Assembly (NCBI GenBank): GCA_016714445.1
Contig: JADJNF010000009.1
Location: forward strand, 806,001 to 870,000
Reading direction: 5' to 3'
DNA: 64,000 bases
From: Saprospiraceae bacterium
Lineage (GTDB): Bacteria > Bacteroidota > Bacteroidia > Chitinophagales > Saprospiraceae
Positions within the stretch are counted from its first letter, which is position 1, and each line of letters opens with the position of its first letter. A program made the position numbers and the translations under genes. Below the pieces are notes generated by a model. It saw only the letters and a program-made list of their open reading frames with translations. It did no database searches and was not told the DNA's origin. Positions 8,553 to 17,468 of this stretch are shown piece by piece.

Positions 8553-8705
8553 ATGTGGCAAATAGGCAGGAATATATGGAATTCATCAAGCCAAAAAGAA
8601 GAAGAAACAGAAAACGAAACTTTCAATCATTTTTTGTGGAAACTACTATTGATTGCTTCTGTAATCATTTTTTTCATCTTATATATGGTGATGATATATG
8701 GATAG
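8553..8705 (+). CDS. Small single-pass membrane protein (50 aa) leading the Trk operon
   Basis: A 50-residue ORF: a polar, acidic N-terminal half (SSSQKEEETENETFNH) and one hydrophobic helix (LLLIASVIIFFILYMVMIYG) at the C-terminus. Its stop overlaps the next start (ATG at 8698) by eight bases, the same tight coupling seen between the following genes, which supports translation. I do not recognise a family. By position and size it recalls KdpF, the small stabilising subunit of Kdp, but there is no sequence basis for homology. It could be an accessory subunit of the TrkH channel. Confidence 0.6.
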   Translation: MWQIGRNIWNSSSQKEEETENETFNHFLWKLLLIASVIIFFILYMVMIYG

Positions 8706-9054
8706 TGTATCGCTATCGCCAACAGCAGCCCTAAAGTTGGTAGAAGTATATCAATTGGCTCATGATATAAAACAATTACAGCAAAAACCAACACTCCAAC
8801 AGTGGCAGGATTTTCTTATGTGTGGGCATATCATAGAACAAAAGATAGAAACCATTTTTCAAGCAACATCTGTAGACATATTTATCGTAGAAGTACAGGA
8901 TTTACTGGTCATAATTGATAAAATATTGTCTAGTAAGCCATTAAAATATCAAGACTTAACTTATCCGATAACTGAAAAACTGCTTGAACTAAAAAACATT
9001 CTCACTCAAATTCAAGATCAATCCAAAACAGAAAATGTACAAAACAATTTTTAA
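8698..9054 (+). CDS. Hypothetical helical protein in the Trk operon
   Basis: A 118-residue protein with no signal peptide and no membrane segment, predicted mostly helical (VEVYQLAHDIKQLQQKP, VEVQDLLVIIDKIL, ITEKLLELKNILTQIQDQ). No family recognised. It overlaps the small membrane protein by 8 bases and trkH by 20 bases, so the three are translated together. The position between a potential channel subunit and the channel suggests a cytoplasmic accessory factor, but that is only context. Confidence 0.6.
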   Translation: MDSVSLSPTAALKLVEVYQLAHDIKQLQQKPTLQQWQDFLMCGHIIEQKIETIFQATSVDIFIVEVQDLLVIIDKILSSKPLKYQDLTYPITEKLLELKNILTQIQDQSKTENVQNNF

Positions 9055-10594
9055 GCAAATAGCAAGTCTGCAGATCATTTTAGGATTTGTGATTATGGTA
9101 CCAGCTTTTGTTGCTTTTATATACAAAGAATGGTATGCATTGGAAGGATTTCTGATTTCAGGTGGTTTGATATCTTTTGTTGGTTTGATAATTTTCAAAG
9201 CCTTAAAAAATACTGGTGAGCCTGAATATAAACATTCACTTGTAATTGCCGCGTTAGGTTGGTTGATGATCATTTCTGTAGGTGCGATTCCGTATTTTGT
9301 CGTGGCGAGTATCACACCTTTGGATATCATGCAACAATTTGTTCCTGTAGGAATGGAGTATGAATCAAGCTTGATAAATTTTCGCAATCCTCTCCATTGT
9401 CTATTTGAAAGTACAAGCGCATTTACAACTACAGGTTTGAGCATGGCATATCACGAACCATCTGTAGGAAAAACTGTGCTATTCTACCGACATTTTTCGC
9501 AGTGGATAGGAGGAGCAGGATTTATAGTGATGGCATTGGCTATTTTTAAACAATTGCCGGGTCAAGGGGCTATGTTTCTTTATGGCTCTGAAGCAAGTGG
9601 TACCAAACTCAGATCCAATGTCATTGAGACAACCCGTGCCATTTGGAAAGTGTATGTAGCAATTACCTTAATCGTTTTTGTCATATTATTTGTAGGGACG
9701 TGCATCATACTTCCTGAATATCCAATATCTGAAGCCCTATTTGATGCGGTCAATCACGCCATGGCAGGTCAATCAACAGGTGGATTCAGTACATTGGACG
9801 ATAGTATTGCCACTTACAATTCTGCTCAGATGGATTATTTATATCTGTTTCCAATGCTGATTGGAGGGTTTTCATTACCATTTCTCTATCGGGTCATGTT
9901 TCTCAGAAAAATCTCTGAAATATGGTTAGACATACAATCTCGCTCACTGATTATCGCTGCGATTGTTGGAGGTTTCATATTGTCATTATTGTTGTGGTAT
10001 TCTGATGTTACACCTGAACCATTTAGAATTGGTATCTTCCAATTTGTTACCGCTTTGACGACCACAGGATGGCAAACGTCCAATATTGGTGCTTGGGATG
10101 ACATTTCCATCTTATTTATTGTAGCAGGCGCCATGATCGTAGGAGGTTGTGCAGGAGGAACAGTGGGTGGTATCAAAGTCATTCGAGCACTACTCATTCA
10201 GAAAGGGTTAAGATGGCACGTAAGCAAAGTTTTTATGTCCAAAAATACCATTAAAGCCGTCAAATTTAATGGCAAACTATTGTTACCTGCTGAGATGAAT
10301 TCAGAACTGGCCAAAGCAGGACTCTTTACCCTTATTTATATCCTGTTTATATTTATATCTACAGTGGCTACCTTGTTTTTCATGAGTCCGGATTACTCTC
10401 TGGCCGATGCCATTTTTGAATCAGCTTCAGCCCAAGGCACCGTTGGTCTGTCTACTGGCATCACTGACCCATCAATGTCACCCGTTCTTGAGTCCATATA
10501 TATCATACAGATGTGGGCGGGCAGGATAGAAATAATACCTGTTCTGGTACTTTTTAGGGTCTTGTTTTTTGGTGCTAAACCACAAATTATTTAA
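9035..10594 (+). CDS. trkH: Potassium uptake channel subunit TrkH
   Basis: A 519-residue inner-membrane K+ translocator of the TrkH/KtrB family. The four selectivity-filter loops are recognisable in order: TSAFTTTGLS, AGQSTGGFST, VTALTTTGWQTS and AQGTVGLSTG, each placing the key Gly after a short pore helix. About ten membrane helices surround them, as is normal. The length is typical. It starts inside the preceding gene and is followed after 20 bases by the TrkA gene, whose product gates it. The usual neighbour in Bacteroidota Kdp loci (KdpFABC) is missing, so this operon provides the K+ uptake route linked to the upstream Kdp-type two-component system. Confidence 0.96.
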   Translation: MYKTIFKQIASLQIILGFVIMVPAFVAFIYKEWYALEGFLISGGLISFVGLIIFKALKNTGEPEYKHSLVIAALGWLMIISVGAIPYFVVASITPLDIMQQFVPVGMEYESSLINFRNPLHCLFESTSAFTTTGLSMAYHEPSVGKTVLFYRHFSQWIGGAGFIVMALAIFKQLPGQGAMFLYGSEASGTKLRSNVIETTRAIWKVYVAITLIVFVILFVGTCIILPEYPISEALFDAVNHAMAGQSTGGFSTLDDSIATYNSAQMDYLYLFPMLIGGFSLPFLYRVMFLRKISEIWLDIQSRSLIIAAIVGGFILSLLLWYSDVTPEPFRIGIFQFVTALTTTGWQTSNIGAWDDISILFIVAGAMIVGGCAGGTVGGIKVIRALLIQKGLRWHVSKVFMSKNTIKAVKFNGKLLLPAEMNSELAKAGLFTLIYILFIFISTVATLFFMSPDYSLADAIFESASAQGTVGLSTGITDPSMSPVLESIYIIQMWAGRIEIIPVLVLFRVLFFGAKPQII

Positions 10595-10614
10595 AACAAT
10601 AAAAATATTTTATC

Positions 10615-11292
10615 ATGCATATCATCATAGTAGGTTCCGGCAAGACCGGAAAACACGTCATAGAGTCAGCTATCCGGGACAATCAGGACGTGTACGTCAT
10701 CGAAAAAGATCTATCAGCTGCGGAATGGCTGGCAACCCACATGGACTGTGTCGTCATTCATGCAGATGCCACGAGTATTGAAGCACTCAAAGAAGCCAAA
10801 GCAGAAAAAGCAGATGCCATTGTTGTGACGACCAACGATGACTCTATAAATGCATTAGTTATACTTCTGGCCAAACAACTGGGAATCAAACGATTGGTTA
10901 GTTCGGTCAACAATGAAGATCACTTGCATGTATTCGAACAAATGGGCATCGATACAGTCGAAAGTCCTTATCGGCTCAATGGCAGGTATTTGTATCGGGC
11001 AGTCCTCGGTCCTAATGTAAAGGAATTTCTTGATCTCGGAGATGGCTTTGAGATATTGGAGATGATCGTTCATCAAAATTCTATCATTGCCAATAAAATG
11101 ATCAAAGAACTCAATAAAGATAGAACACTGCCCAAGGATTCCAGAATCATATTGCTAAAAAGAAATAACCAAATCATCATTCCCGAAGGTGAAACCAGGA
11201 TCTTTGTAAAAGATATTGTAGTAGTTTTGTCCAAAAAAGAAAGGGTTTCTGTTGTATCTGATATTTTTGGTCATAAAAATAATGGTAATTGA
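10615..11292 (+). CDS. trkA: TrkA/KtrA-type K+ channel regulatory subunit
   Basis: A 225-residue cytoplasmic gating protein. Residues 1-130 are the RCK_N Rossmann fold with the dinucleotide-binding GSGKTG (Gly7, Gly9, Gly12) and the acidic residue ending strand 2 (Glu30 in YVIEKD). Residues ~135-220 are an RCK_C domain. E. coli TrkA has two such units (458 residues); this single-unit form resembles KtrA and would work as a ring of identical subunits. It directly follows trkH and abuts the porin gene with no spacing, so it belongs to the same transcript. Confidence 0.92.
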   Translation: MHIIIVGSGKTGKHVIESAIRDNQDVYVIEKDLSAAEWLATHMDCVVIHADATSIEALKEAKAEKADAIVVTTNDDSINALVILLAKQLGIKRLVSSVNNEDHLHVFEQMGIDTVESPYRLNGRYLYRAVLGPNVKEFLDLGDGFEILEMIVHQNSIIANKMIKELNKDRTLPKDSRIILLKRNNQIIIPEGETRIFVKDIVVVLSKKERVSVVSDIFGHKNNGN

Positions 11293-12375
11293 ATGAAATA
11301 TGTAATCTTCTACTGCTTATTTACACTGCTCAGTACTAATATTCAAAGTCAGGATACTACAGTACAAGAGAAATTAAAAATGAATGTCTCTGGTTTTTTA
11401 GATGTATTTTATGTGTATGATTTTAATACACCTAAAGGCGAATCGAGACAACCGTTTTTGTATAATCACAATCGACACCATGAGTTCAACCTTAATCTTG
11501 GTATCATCAAAGCCAATATAATTCACTCGAAATATAGGGCAAACCTGGCCGTACATTCCGGCACCTATGTGAATGATAACTATGCTGCTGAACCTGGTCT
11601 TTTGAAAAACATTTCCGAAGCAAATATAGGTATAGCGCTACATAAAAATAAGAATATATGGCTGGACGCAGGCATTTTTTCTTCACATATTGGATTTGAG
11701 TCTGCTATATCTGCTGACAACTGGACATTGACCCGATCGATATTGGCTGAAAACTCACCATATTATCTGTCCGGAGCAAAAGTAACTTATGAACCGAGTG
11801 CTAAATGGACTGTCATTGCCTTAGTTTGCAATGGATGGCAACGCATCAGACGTGTCGAAGGTAACCATTTATTGTCTTTGGGCACTCAGCTTACATACAA
11901 ACCGAGTGAAAATATTTTAGTCAATTGGAGTACATTTATAGGGACTGATGATCCGGATACATTGCGCAGAATGAGATATTTTAATAATTTTTATACGCAA
12001 TGGTCAATATCCCCACAGTTTGGTGTGATCGCAGGATTAGACATTGGATGGCAACAAAAAAGCTATAAAAGTGCTGCATTTGATAAATGGTGGAGTCCTG
12101 TGATTATTTTGCAATATAAGATGAATTCCAAGTGGAAAACTGCTTTCCGTTGCGAATATTATCAAGATGCATCAGGTGTCATCATATCTACAGTGAGCAA
12201 AGAAGGCTTCAAAACTTCAGGTGTTTCCTGCAATCTGGATTACAACGCTGCTACGAATCTTTTTTGTAGGGTGGAAGTGAGATATATGAAAAGTAAAGAC
12301 GATATCTTCGAATATGAATCATCATTCACCAATAAAAATATTATCCTGGCTTCGTCTTTGGCTTTAAAGTTTTAA
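11293..12375 (+). CDS. Outer-membrane beta-barrel porin-like protein (BBP2/OmpL type)
   Basis: A 360-residue exported protein starting one base after the TrkA stop. MKYVIFYCLFTLLSTNIQSQ is a signal peptide. The mature part has the BBP2-type opening NVSGFLDVFYVYDFNTP, then alternating aromatic-rich strands and turns through to a C-terminal phenylalanine (ASSLALKF), as expected for a BAM-inserted barrel. In Bacteroidota a protein of this kind is usually the last gene of kdpFABC operons; here it ends a Trk operon, which supports a role in K+ passage across the outer membrane. Ion selectivity cannot be read from the sequence. Confidence 0.82.
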   Translation: MKYVIFYCLFTLLSTNIQSQDTTVQEKLKMNVSGFLDVFYVYDFNTPKGESRQPFLYNHNRHHEFNLNLGIIKANIIHSKYRANLAVHSGTYVNDNYAAEPGLLKNISEANIGIALHKNKNIWLDAGIFSSHIGFESAISADNWTLTRSILAENSPYYLSGAKVTYEPSAKWTVIALVCNGWQRIRRVEGNHLLSLGTQLTYKPSENILVNWSTFIGTDDPDTLRRMRYFNNFYTQWSISPQFGVIAGLDIGWQQKSYKSAAFDKWWSPVIILQYKMNSKWKTAFRCEYYQDASGVIISTVSKEGFKTSGVSCNLDYNAATNLFCRVEVRYMKSKDDIFEYESSFTNKNIILASSLALKF

Positions 12376-12994
12376 GATAAAATGTTGGAAAAATTAAGCA
12401 CCTTCATTTAAGTTTATGTGTTTATATATAATTGATAATCTATTTATTACAAATGTATAAAATGCTAATACCACGTAATAAAGCACTAAATATCAATTAC
12501 ATAACTAACATTTACAAAATATTGTAAATAAAGAAATCTAAATTTTAGTGAATAATTTAAATCTGAGGTAGAATGCAAAAGAGCGTGGCCGTTCCGGTAC
12601 GCGGAGCGATTTAGCGGAACTAGACTTTTCCTGCCCGACTATCATATAGTGGTCAGGCGGGTTGTTTACTTTTTTGGGCAATGCAAAAAAGTATAACTGA
12701 ACGATCCTATAAGGTGATGCATGACAATGCATCAAGTGAAGGCACCCGATAGGGATGCGAAGCGCGGCCTTTAGCGACAAAGCCAGACATATGGCAGTAT
12801 TTAATGAGCCAAGCAACTCCACCAGTTTTGTACTGCTTCAAAAAAAAATAATTCGAAGTAATTAAAAATGTAATATTCTAGGCCAATAAGTTAAAAGTGA
12901 TGATAAATTTCTTCCGAAACATTGAAAATGTAGAACTTAATTTAGTCTATCATTGAAAAATTCAACTCGGATACTTATCACCTTCCCCCAAACA
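12376..12994. repeat. Intergenic stretch with a GC-richer, multi-hairpin element (12591-12734)
   Basis: No gene is convincing here. An AT-rich leader is interrupted at ~12570-12800 by a GC-richer block containing three hairpins: GTTCCG 12591-12596 with CGGAAC 12615-12620; 12630-12638 with 12653-12661 plus an inner CTAT/ATAG; and a perfect TGATGCAT-GACA-ATGCATCA at 12715-12734. A 94-codon open frame on the minus strand (12538-12822) covers the block but has no recognisable domain and seems to be a by-product of the repeat. It could be a structured RNA or a dispersed repeat. Confidence 0.45.
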
Positions 12995-14950
12995 TTACTT
13001 CACTTTCACGATTTCTTTGGTTACTTCCTTATTCACTCCCGATAACTGTAAAAAATAATGCCCTACGGCCAAATGTCTTAGATCCACCTTGCTATCACCC
13101 GATGAAATTTTTCCCGTTTCTACCTTTTTACCTTGTATATCTATGATGGTGAATGTATTTAAAGATTCATCAGTATTTTTAATAGTAAGAAAATCCACAA
13201 AAGGATTCGGATACACTTTTACATTTGCAGACAAAATATCATCAGCACCGGAAATAATATCCTGCTTGATGACCGTTCCCTTGGCGGCAAGCCACAATTC
13301 TGGGTCAAATTCTACTTTATCTACCTTAAAATCCGGGATAAACTGAAATATCTGTCCGCTGAAAGTAGGTTCAGGACGGACAGTAATGGTTTTGCCTTCC
13401 CCACTCAATTTGATTGGAACAGGTATATCAAAAAATGAAACAGAAGGATGCGAACTGGTTTGGTCCAACTGTACCAATAATCGGTCTGACTCCTGATCCC
13501 ATTTTATCTGATAGGTAGGATAGCCCTGACCTTCGTACCAATCTCTGAAAAATTCATCCAAATCCTGACCTGATGCCGCTTCCAAATGTGATTTTAGATC
13601 AGACGTTAAAGCATAATTGAATGATTTGTCATTCAGATAATTTCTGATTGCTTTAAAAAAATGTTCATCTCCCAGTTTCCATCTGAGCATGTGAAGCACA
13701 TATGACCCTTTATTATAACTAAGTCTTCCGCTAAATATCCTACCGATATTGGTGGGTTCATCTACCTTCACAGATCCTCCGGGATTAGAAACTATCGAAC
13801 CGACCTTGCCTGACTTCCAGTTGTACCAGTCACTTTTTGATTGGAAGCGCTCTCTGGAAAGACCTTCGAGATAGGTGGCAAACCCTTCATTGAGCCATAT
13901 ATCTTCCCAATCCCCGCACGTCACATAATCCCCAAACCATTGATGTGCCAGTTCGTGAGCCAATAAACCCCATCCAAAATTGATCACAAAGCTCATGGTC
14001 TGATGTTCCATGCCCCCACCCCAGCCAAACTGAGCGTGTCCATATTTTTCTTTTTTGAATGGATAATCGACAAACATGCTGTCAAAATATTGCAGCACTC
14101 TTACATTGTCCGCTGTACCTACTTTGGCTTCGGCAAGATTTTCCGGATATACGTAGTTTACCATCGGCATGACTGTGCCATCAGAAAGGAGCACATCATC
14201 GGTATAAGCGGTATAATTCGTCACGGAAATAGCAACCAGGTATGGAGCTATAGCGTATCTGTGTTTCCAGTGAAATTTTTTAAACCCTCCGGCCACACTT
14301 TTCTCGGATATCAGTGAACCATTAGAAGCTGCTCTGTACTTTTCTGCGGTGGTAACGATCACATCTATGCTGTCGATCTTATCATCCAGTCCGTTTTTAC
14401 AAGGCCACCAGTCCTGAGATCCAAAAGGCTCGGAAAGCGTCCACAAAGAAGGCTCCCCTGCATGTGAACTTTGAATGAATGAACCAAATCCTCCGGATGG
14501 CGGCACTCCCTGATATGTAATAGAGATACTATCTATTGATCCTTTGTTCAGTAAAGTCGGAAAATTGATGGTAAGTTGAAAAGCTGCCGGTTGACTAAAC
14601 GTTAGCTTTTGTCCTCTCCACATGATACTGTCTATTTTTAAATCGCTTGAAAAATCAAAATGAATAACATCAAAACCTGACTCCAAAACTTTAAAATATG
14701 GAGTAGCTGTACCTTTTATGCCATACACCGCAGGATCTATCTCCCATTCGAACCGATAATATTTGAGATCATAATTTTCAGTCAGTGCATTGGTCCTTGC
14801 TTTTGGATTAAACATATGACGGGAAGCGTGTGCTTTGTTACAGTAATGTTCTTTACTAAAGTCGTCCTGAACCTGCTGAGAAAATAGAAATGATGCAGAA
14901 AAGGTAAGAACGAAAGTCAATATCGCTGAAGTAAGATGATTTAAAACCAT
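12995..14950 (-). CDS. Secreted M1-family aminopeptidase with type IX secretion sorting domain
   Basis: A 651-residue zinc metallopeptidase. I start it at the ATG complementary to 14948-14950, which opens a proper signal peptide (LTSAILTFVLTFSASFLFSQ); a longer frame to 15070 has no function. The N-terminal beta domain is followed by the exopeptidase motif GGGMEHQT (residues 311-318, in place of GAMEN) and the zinc site HELAHQW with the third ligand 23 residues after it (His332, His336, Glu355 in WLNEGFATY). A conserved Tyr lies in the C-terminal part of the catalytic domain. The last ~75 residues, from VYPNPFVDFLTIKN, are a T9SS type A sorting domain, so the enzyme is exported and attached to or released from the cell surface. 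Probable role: extracellular peptide degradation. Confidence 0.92.
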   Translation of the reverse strand: MVLNHLTSAILTFVLTFSASFLFSQQVQDDFSKEHYCNKAHASRHMFNPKARTNALTENYDLKYYRFEWEIDPAVYGIKGTATPYFKVLESGFDVIHFDFSSDLKIDSIMWRGQKLTFSQPAAFQLTINFPTLLNKGSIDSISITYQGVPPSGGFGSFIQSSHAGEPSLWTLSEPFGSQDWWPCKNGLDDKIDSIDVIVTTAEKYRAASNGSLISEKSVAGGFKKFHWKHRYAIAPYLVAISVTNYTAYTDDVLLSDGTVMPMVNYVYPENLAEAKVGTADNVRVLQYFDSMFVDYPFKKEKYGHAQFGWGGGMEHQTMSFVINFGWGLLAHELAHQWFGDYVTCGDWEDIWLNEGFATYLEGLSRERFQSKSDWYNWKSGKVGSIVSNPGGSVKVDEPTNIGRIFSGRLSYNKGSYVLHMLRWKLGDEHFFKAIRNYLNDKSFNYALTSDLKSHLEAASGQDLDEFFRDWYEGQGYPTYQIKWDQESDRLLVQLDQTSSHPSVSFFDIPVPIKLSGEGKTITVRPEPTFSGQIFQFIPDFKVDKVEFDPELWLAAKGTVIKQDIISGADDILSANVKVYPNPFVDFLTIKNTDESLNTFTIIDIQGKKVETGKISSGDSKVDLRHLAVGHYFLQLSGVNKEVTKEIVKVK

Positions 14951-15745
14951 GGGTGTATAATATTTAAGTAACAAAGATAAAACAAACTGACATCTATATA
15001 GACTTTCTACATCATAATAATAAAAATGATATAAGTCATTTAGGGAGTTTGTAGCCTCAATCGTTATCAAATGTATTCAGTCTATAAAATTCCATTTTTG
15101 TATTTATCGTATGATTATGCTTCGAAAAGTACAATCGTGCTGTCAAGTCAAATCGTCACAAGGAATAGCTAAAATTAAATCATTGATAATCATGTTTTTG
15201 TAAATCTTTGAATCTTGGTGTCTTGGTGGCTTTTACTTGTTTTTGACTATTTAAATCGGACTTATTAATTATTCTGTATTGTTTATTGTCGTATGTTCTG
15301 TTTTGTATTTTACTCATCATTTCATACCGTTCAATAATTGAAAATAGCCAATGAGATGTTTTTTATATATATTTTAAATAAAATGATGTAACTTTATGAT
15401 TGATTCATTTTTGCTTTAAATAATATATATGTTTTAAAATTTACCATGAGTGGCAAAGTATTTGATTAAGATAATGTAAAAGATGTCATGTGGTAGGTTG
15501 AGTTTTTTATTTGAAAGCAAAAATGCTAATACTTGTTAATTTATAAAGCAAAAATTCAATTTTCTGCAAACAGTTGTAGAGCTTTAATTTTGAAAGTATG
15601 AAAGTGGGATGATTTGTGAATGTAGTTCAGACAGTAAAACATACCATTCAATAACATATTTCAGCATTTTGCATTATTTTTGTTTTGAAATATTATATTT
15701 TTATATATTTTTACACCTAATTTCTAAATTTTATTATTTTATTAA
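14951..15745. other. Intergenic region, no gene recognised
   Basis: About 790 AT-rich bases between the divergent peptidase and the exported protein genes. No conserved ORF, RNA or convincing palindrome was seen. It should contain promoters for both flanking genes; an AT-rich tract at 15680-15735 precedes the start at 15746, but no clear TAnnTTTG element could be fixed. Confidence 0.4.
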
Positions 15746-17458
15746 ATGAACAACATGAGAAGATATAACTTACTGGTTTTTCTGACTTTGATGACTGTGG
15801 CCGCTCAGGCACAGTTTATCAATCTTGGAGCTACGGTTACCATTCAGTCGGGCGCTACTCTTAGGGTAGAAACCAATATTGAAAACAATGGAACGGGTAC
15901 TATCACCAACAACGGGACAATAGAAGTATCCGGAAATTTCACCAATGCAGGTACTGCAACGCTCACCCCCGGTGCTGGTTTGGTAAAATTTATCGGAAGT
16001 GCAAACACAACCCTGGATACTGGCGGTGATGCATTATTTAATGTAGAAATGGCCAAAACAAGCAATGCAACTGTAGCGTTATCAACCCCTGCCACTGTAG
16101 CTGGTAATTTAAGCTTTACTGGTGAAGGAAGTAAAATACTGCTGGGTGCAAATGATTTGACGCTGGCATCTTCGACTGTTGTATCTGCAATCCCAGAGCA
16201 TTCAACACGTGGCTATGTGGTAACAGGGTCAACTGGCAGGTTGGTGAGAACAAATCTTGGGGCTACCGAATTTACTTTCCCAGTCGGTTTTAATGAAACA
16301 ACTTATAATCCAATCACCGTTGCAGAAAATGGAACTATAGATAACATAGGAGTAAGAGTATTAGAAAGAGCATATGAAAATGGTGTCAGTGGTACACATA
16401 TAGCTTCTGAAGTTGTAGATGCAAGTTGGGTTATATCCGAAACAAATGCAGGAAACAGTAATCTTACCATCACTCCTCAATGGTTGTTGGCTGATGAAAT
16501 GCCATCTTTCACAAGAGCCGATTGTGGTGTGTCCAAATATATAGGACCAAATTACGATCTGATTTTGGCAGGTATGGGTGCAGCTACAGGATCGGGAACC
16601 GTCGCAGATTTATACAAAAGAGTAAGAGTAGGCGTAACGCCAGGTACTTTTGTAGTGGGTGATGATAAGGTGATGGATTATGTGGCGGTGAGTCCAAAGG
16701 CATTTTTGGGCGGACCTAGTTTCGCATCTGGAACAATGGGTGATCAATTAAGAGTTGCAAATTTAATACCAACCACACAACCTTACACATCTGCACCATA
16801 TAGTTTTAGTAATGTTGGTAGAGGTGGAGGAGAATCTGTAACAAATGTTGGCGTCTTTAATCAAAGTACAGGAGATGGAACTCAAGATGATATTGTAGAT
16901 TGGGCTTTTATGGAATTACGTAGTAATGTAACAACAGTAGTTGGAACAAAATCAGTATTGATACAAAGAGATGGAGATATTGTAGAAACTGATATGACAC
17001 CTGTTAAATTCAGAGGACATGCTAGCGGCAACTATTTTGTGTCATTACGACATAGAAATCATATAGGTATTATGACTTTAAATTCTTCTGCATTGACTTC
17101 AACACCAACTATTCTCAATTTCAGTAATGGAACCACTGCCACTTATGGCACAAGTGCTCAATATGTGGCAAGTGGTGATTATTTTATGTACCCGGGCGAT
17201 GTTACAGGCGATAAAAAGATAAGATATATTAGTGGTGGGTTCCCTGTAACAGCATCCGATGCAACAGCGATTTTATTTACAGGGCTTTCAAATTCACCTA
17301 GTGGTCAATTGAATACTTACAGTGTATTTGATGTAAACCTTGATGGGAAAACAAGGTATCTAAGTGGTGGATTCCCTGTCGCACCTTCAGATGCAACTGT
17401 TATATTATTTACTACACTAAATAATATTCCGTCTGGTCAAATTAACCAACAATTTTAA
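15746..17458 (+). CDS. Exported protein with duplicated dockerin-like C-terminal repeats
   Basis: A 570-residue secreted protein with signal peptide (LLVFLTLMTVAAQAQ). Residues ~25-130 are Gly/Thr/Asn-rich beta-helix-like repeats (IENNGTGTITNNGTIEVSGN). The middle is beta-rich and unassigned. Residues 484-570 hold two ~43-residue repeats: GDVTGDKKIRYISGGFPVTASDATAILF and FDVNLDGKTRYLSGGFPVAPSDATVILF (split here only by a spacer). Each starts with a DxNxDxK calcium-loop pattern like dockerin type I, but an extra SGGFPV segment separates loop and helix. There is no T9SS sorting domain. The next gene follows after 10 bases and likely forms an operon. A calcium-stabilised adhesion or scaffold role is inferred. 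Confidence 0.7.
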   Translation: MNNMRRYNLLVFLTLMTVAAQAQFINLGATVTIQSGATLRVETNIENNGTGTITNNGTIEVSGNFTNAGTATLTPGAGLVKFIGSANTTLDTGGDALFNVEMAKTSNATVALSTPATVAGNLSFTGEGSKILLGANDLTLASSTVVSAIPEHSTRGYVVTGSTGRLVRTNLGATEFTFPVGFNETTYNPITVAENGTIDNIGVRVLERAYENGVSGTHIASEVVDASWVISETNAGNSNLTITPQWLLADEMPSFTRADCGVSKYIGPNYDLILAGMGAATGSGTVADLYKRVRVGVTPGTFVVGDDKVMDYVAVSPKAFLGGPSFASGTMGDQLRVANLIPTTQPYTSAPYSFSNVGRGGGESVTNVGVFNQSTGDGTQDDIVDWAFMELRSNVTTVVGTKSVLIQRDGDIVETDMTPVKFRGHASGNYFVSLRHRNHIGIMTLNSSALTSTPTILNFSNGTTATYGTSAQYVASGDYFMYPGDVTGDKKIRYISGGFPVTASDATAILFTGLSNSPSGQLNTYSVFDVNLDGKTRYLSGGFPVAPSDATVILFTTLNNIPSGQINQQF

Positions 17459-17468
17459 AATTAACAAT

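Noticed and set aside
8525..8734. 69-codon plus-strand frame before the Trk operon
   Set aside because: A different frame here gives a well-formed one-helix membrane protein whose stop overlaps the next start; the 69-codon frame is only its shadow.
12538..12822. 94-codon minus-strand frame
   Set aside because: No signal, membrane or domain features, and it lies over the hairpin block; the open frame is best explained by composition.
14951..15070. Forty-codon N-terminal extension of the M1 peptidase
   Set aside because: The signal peptide starts at the internal ATG at 14950; an extension would bury it.
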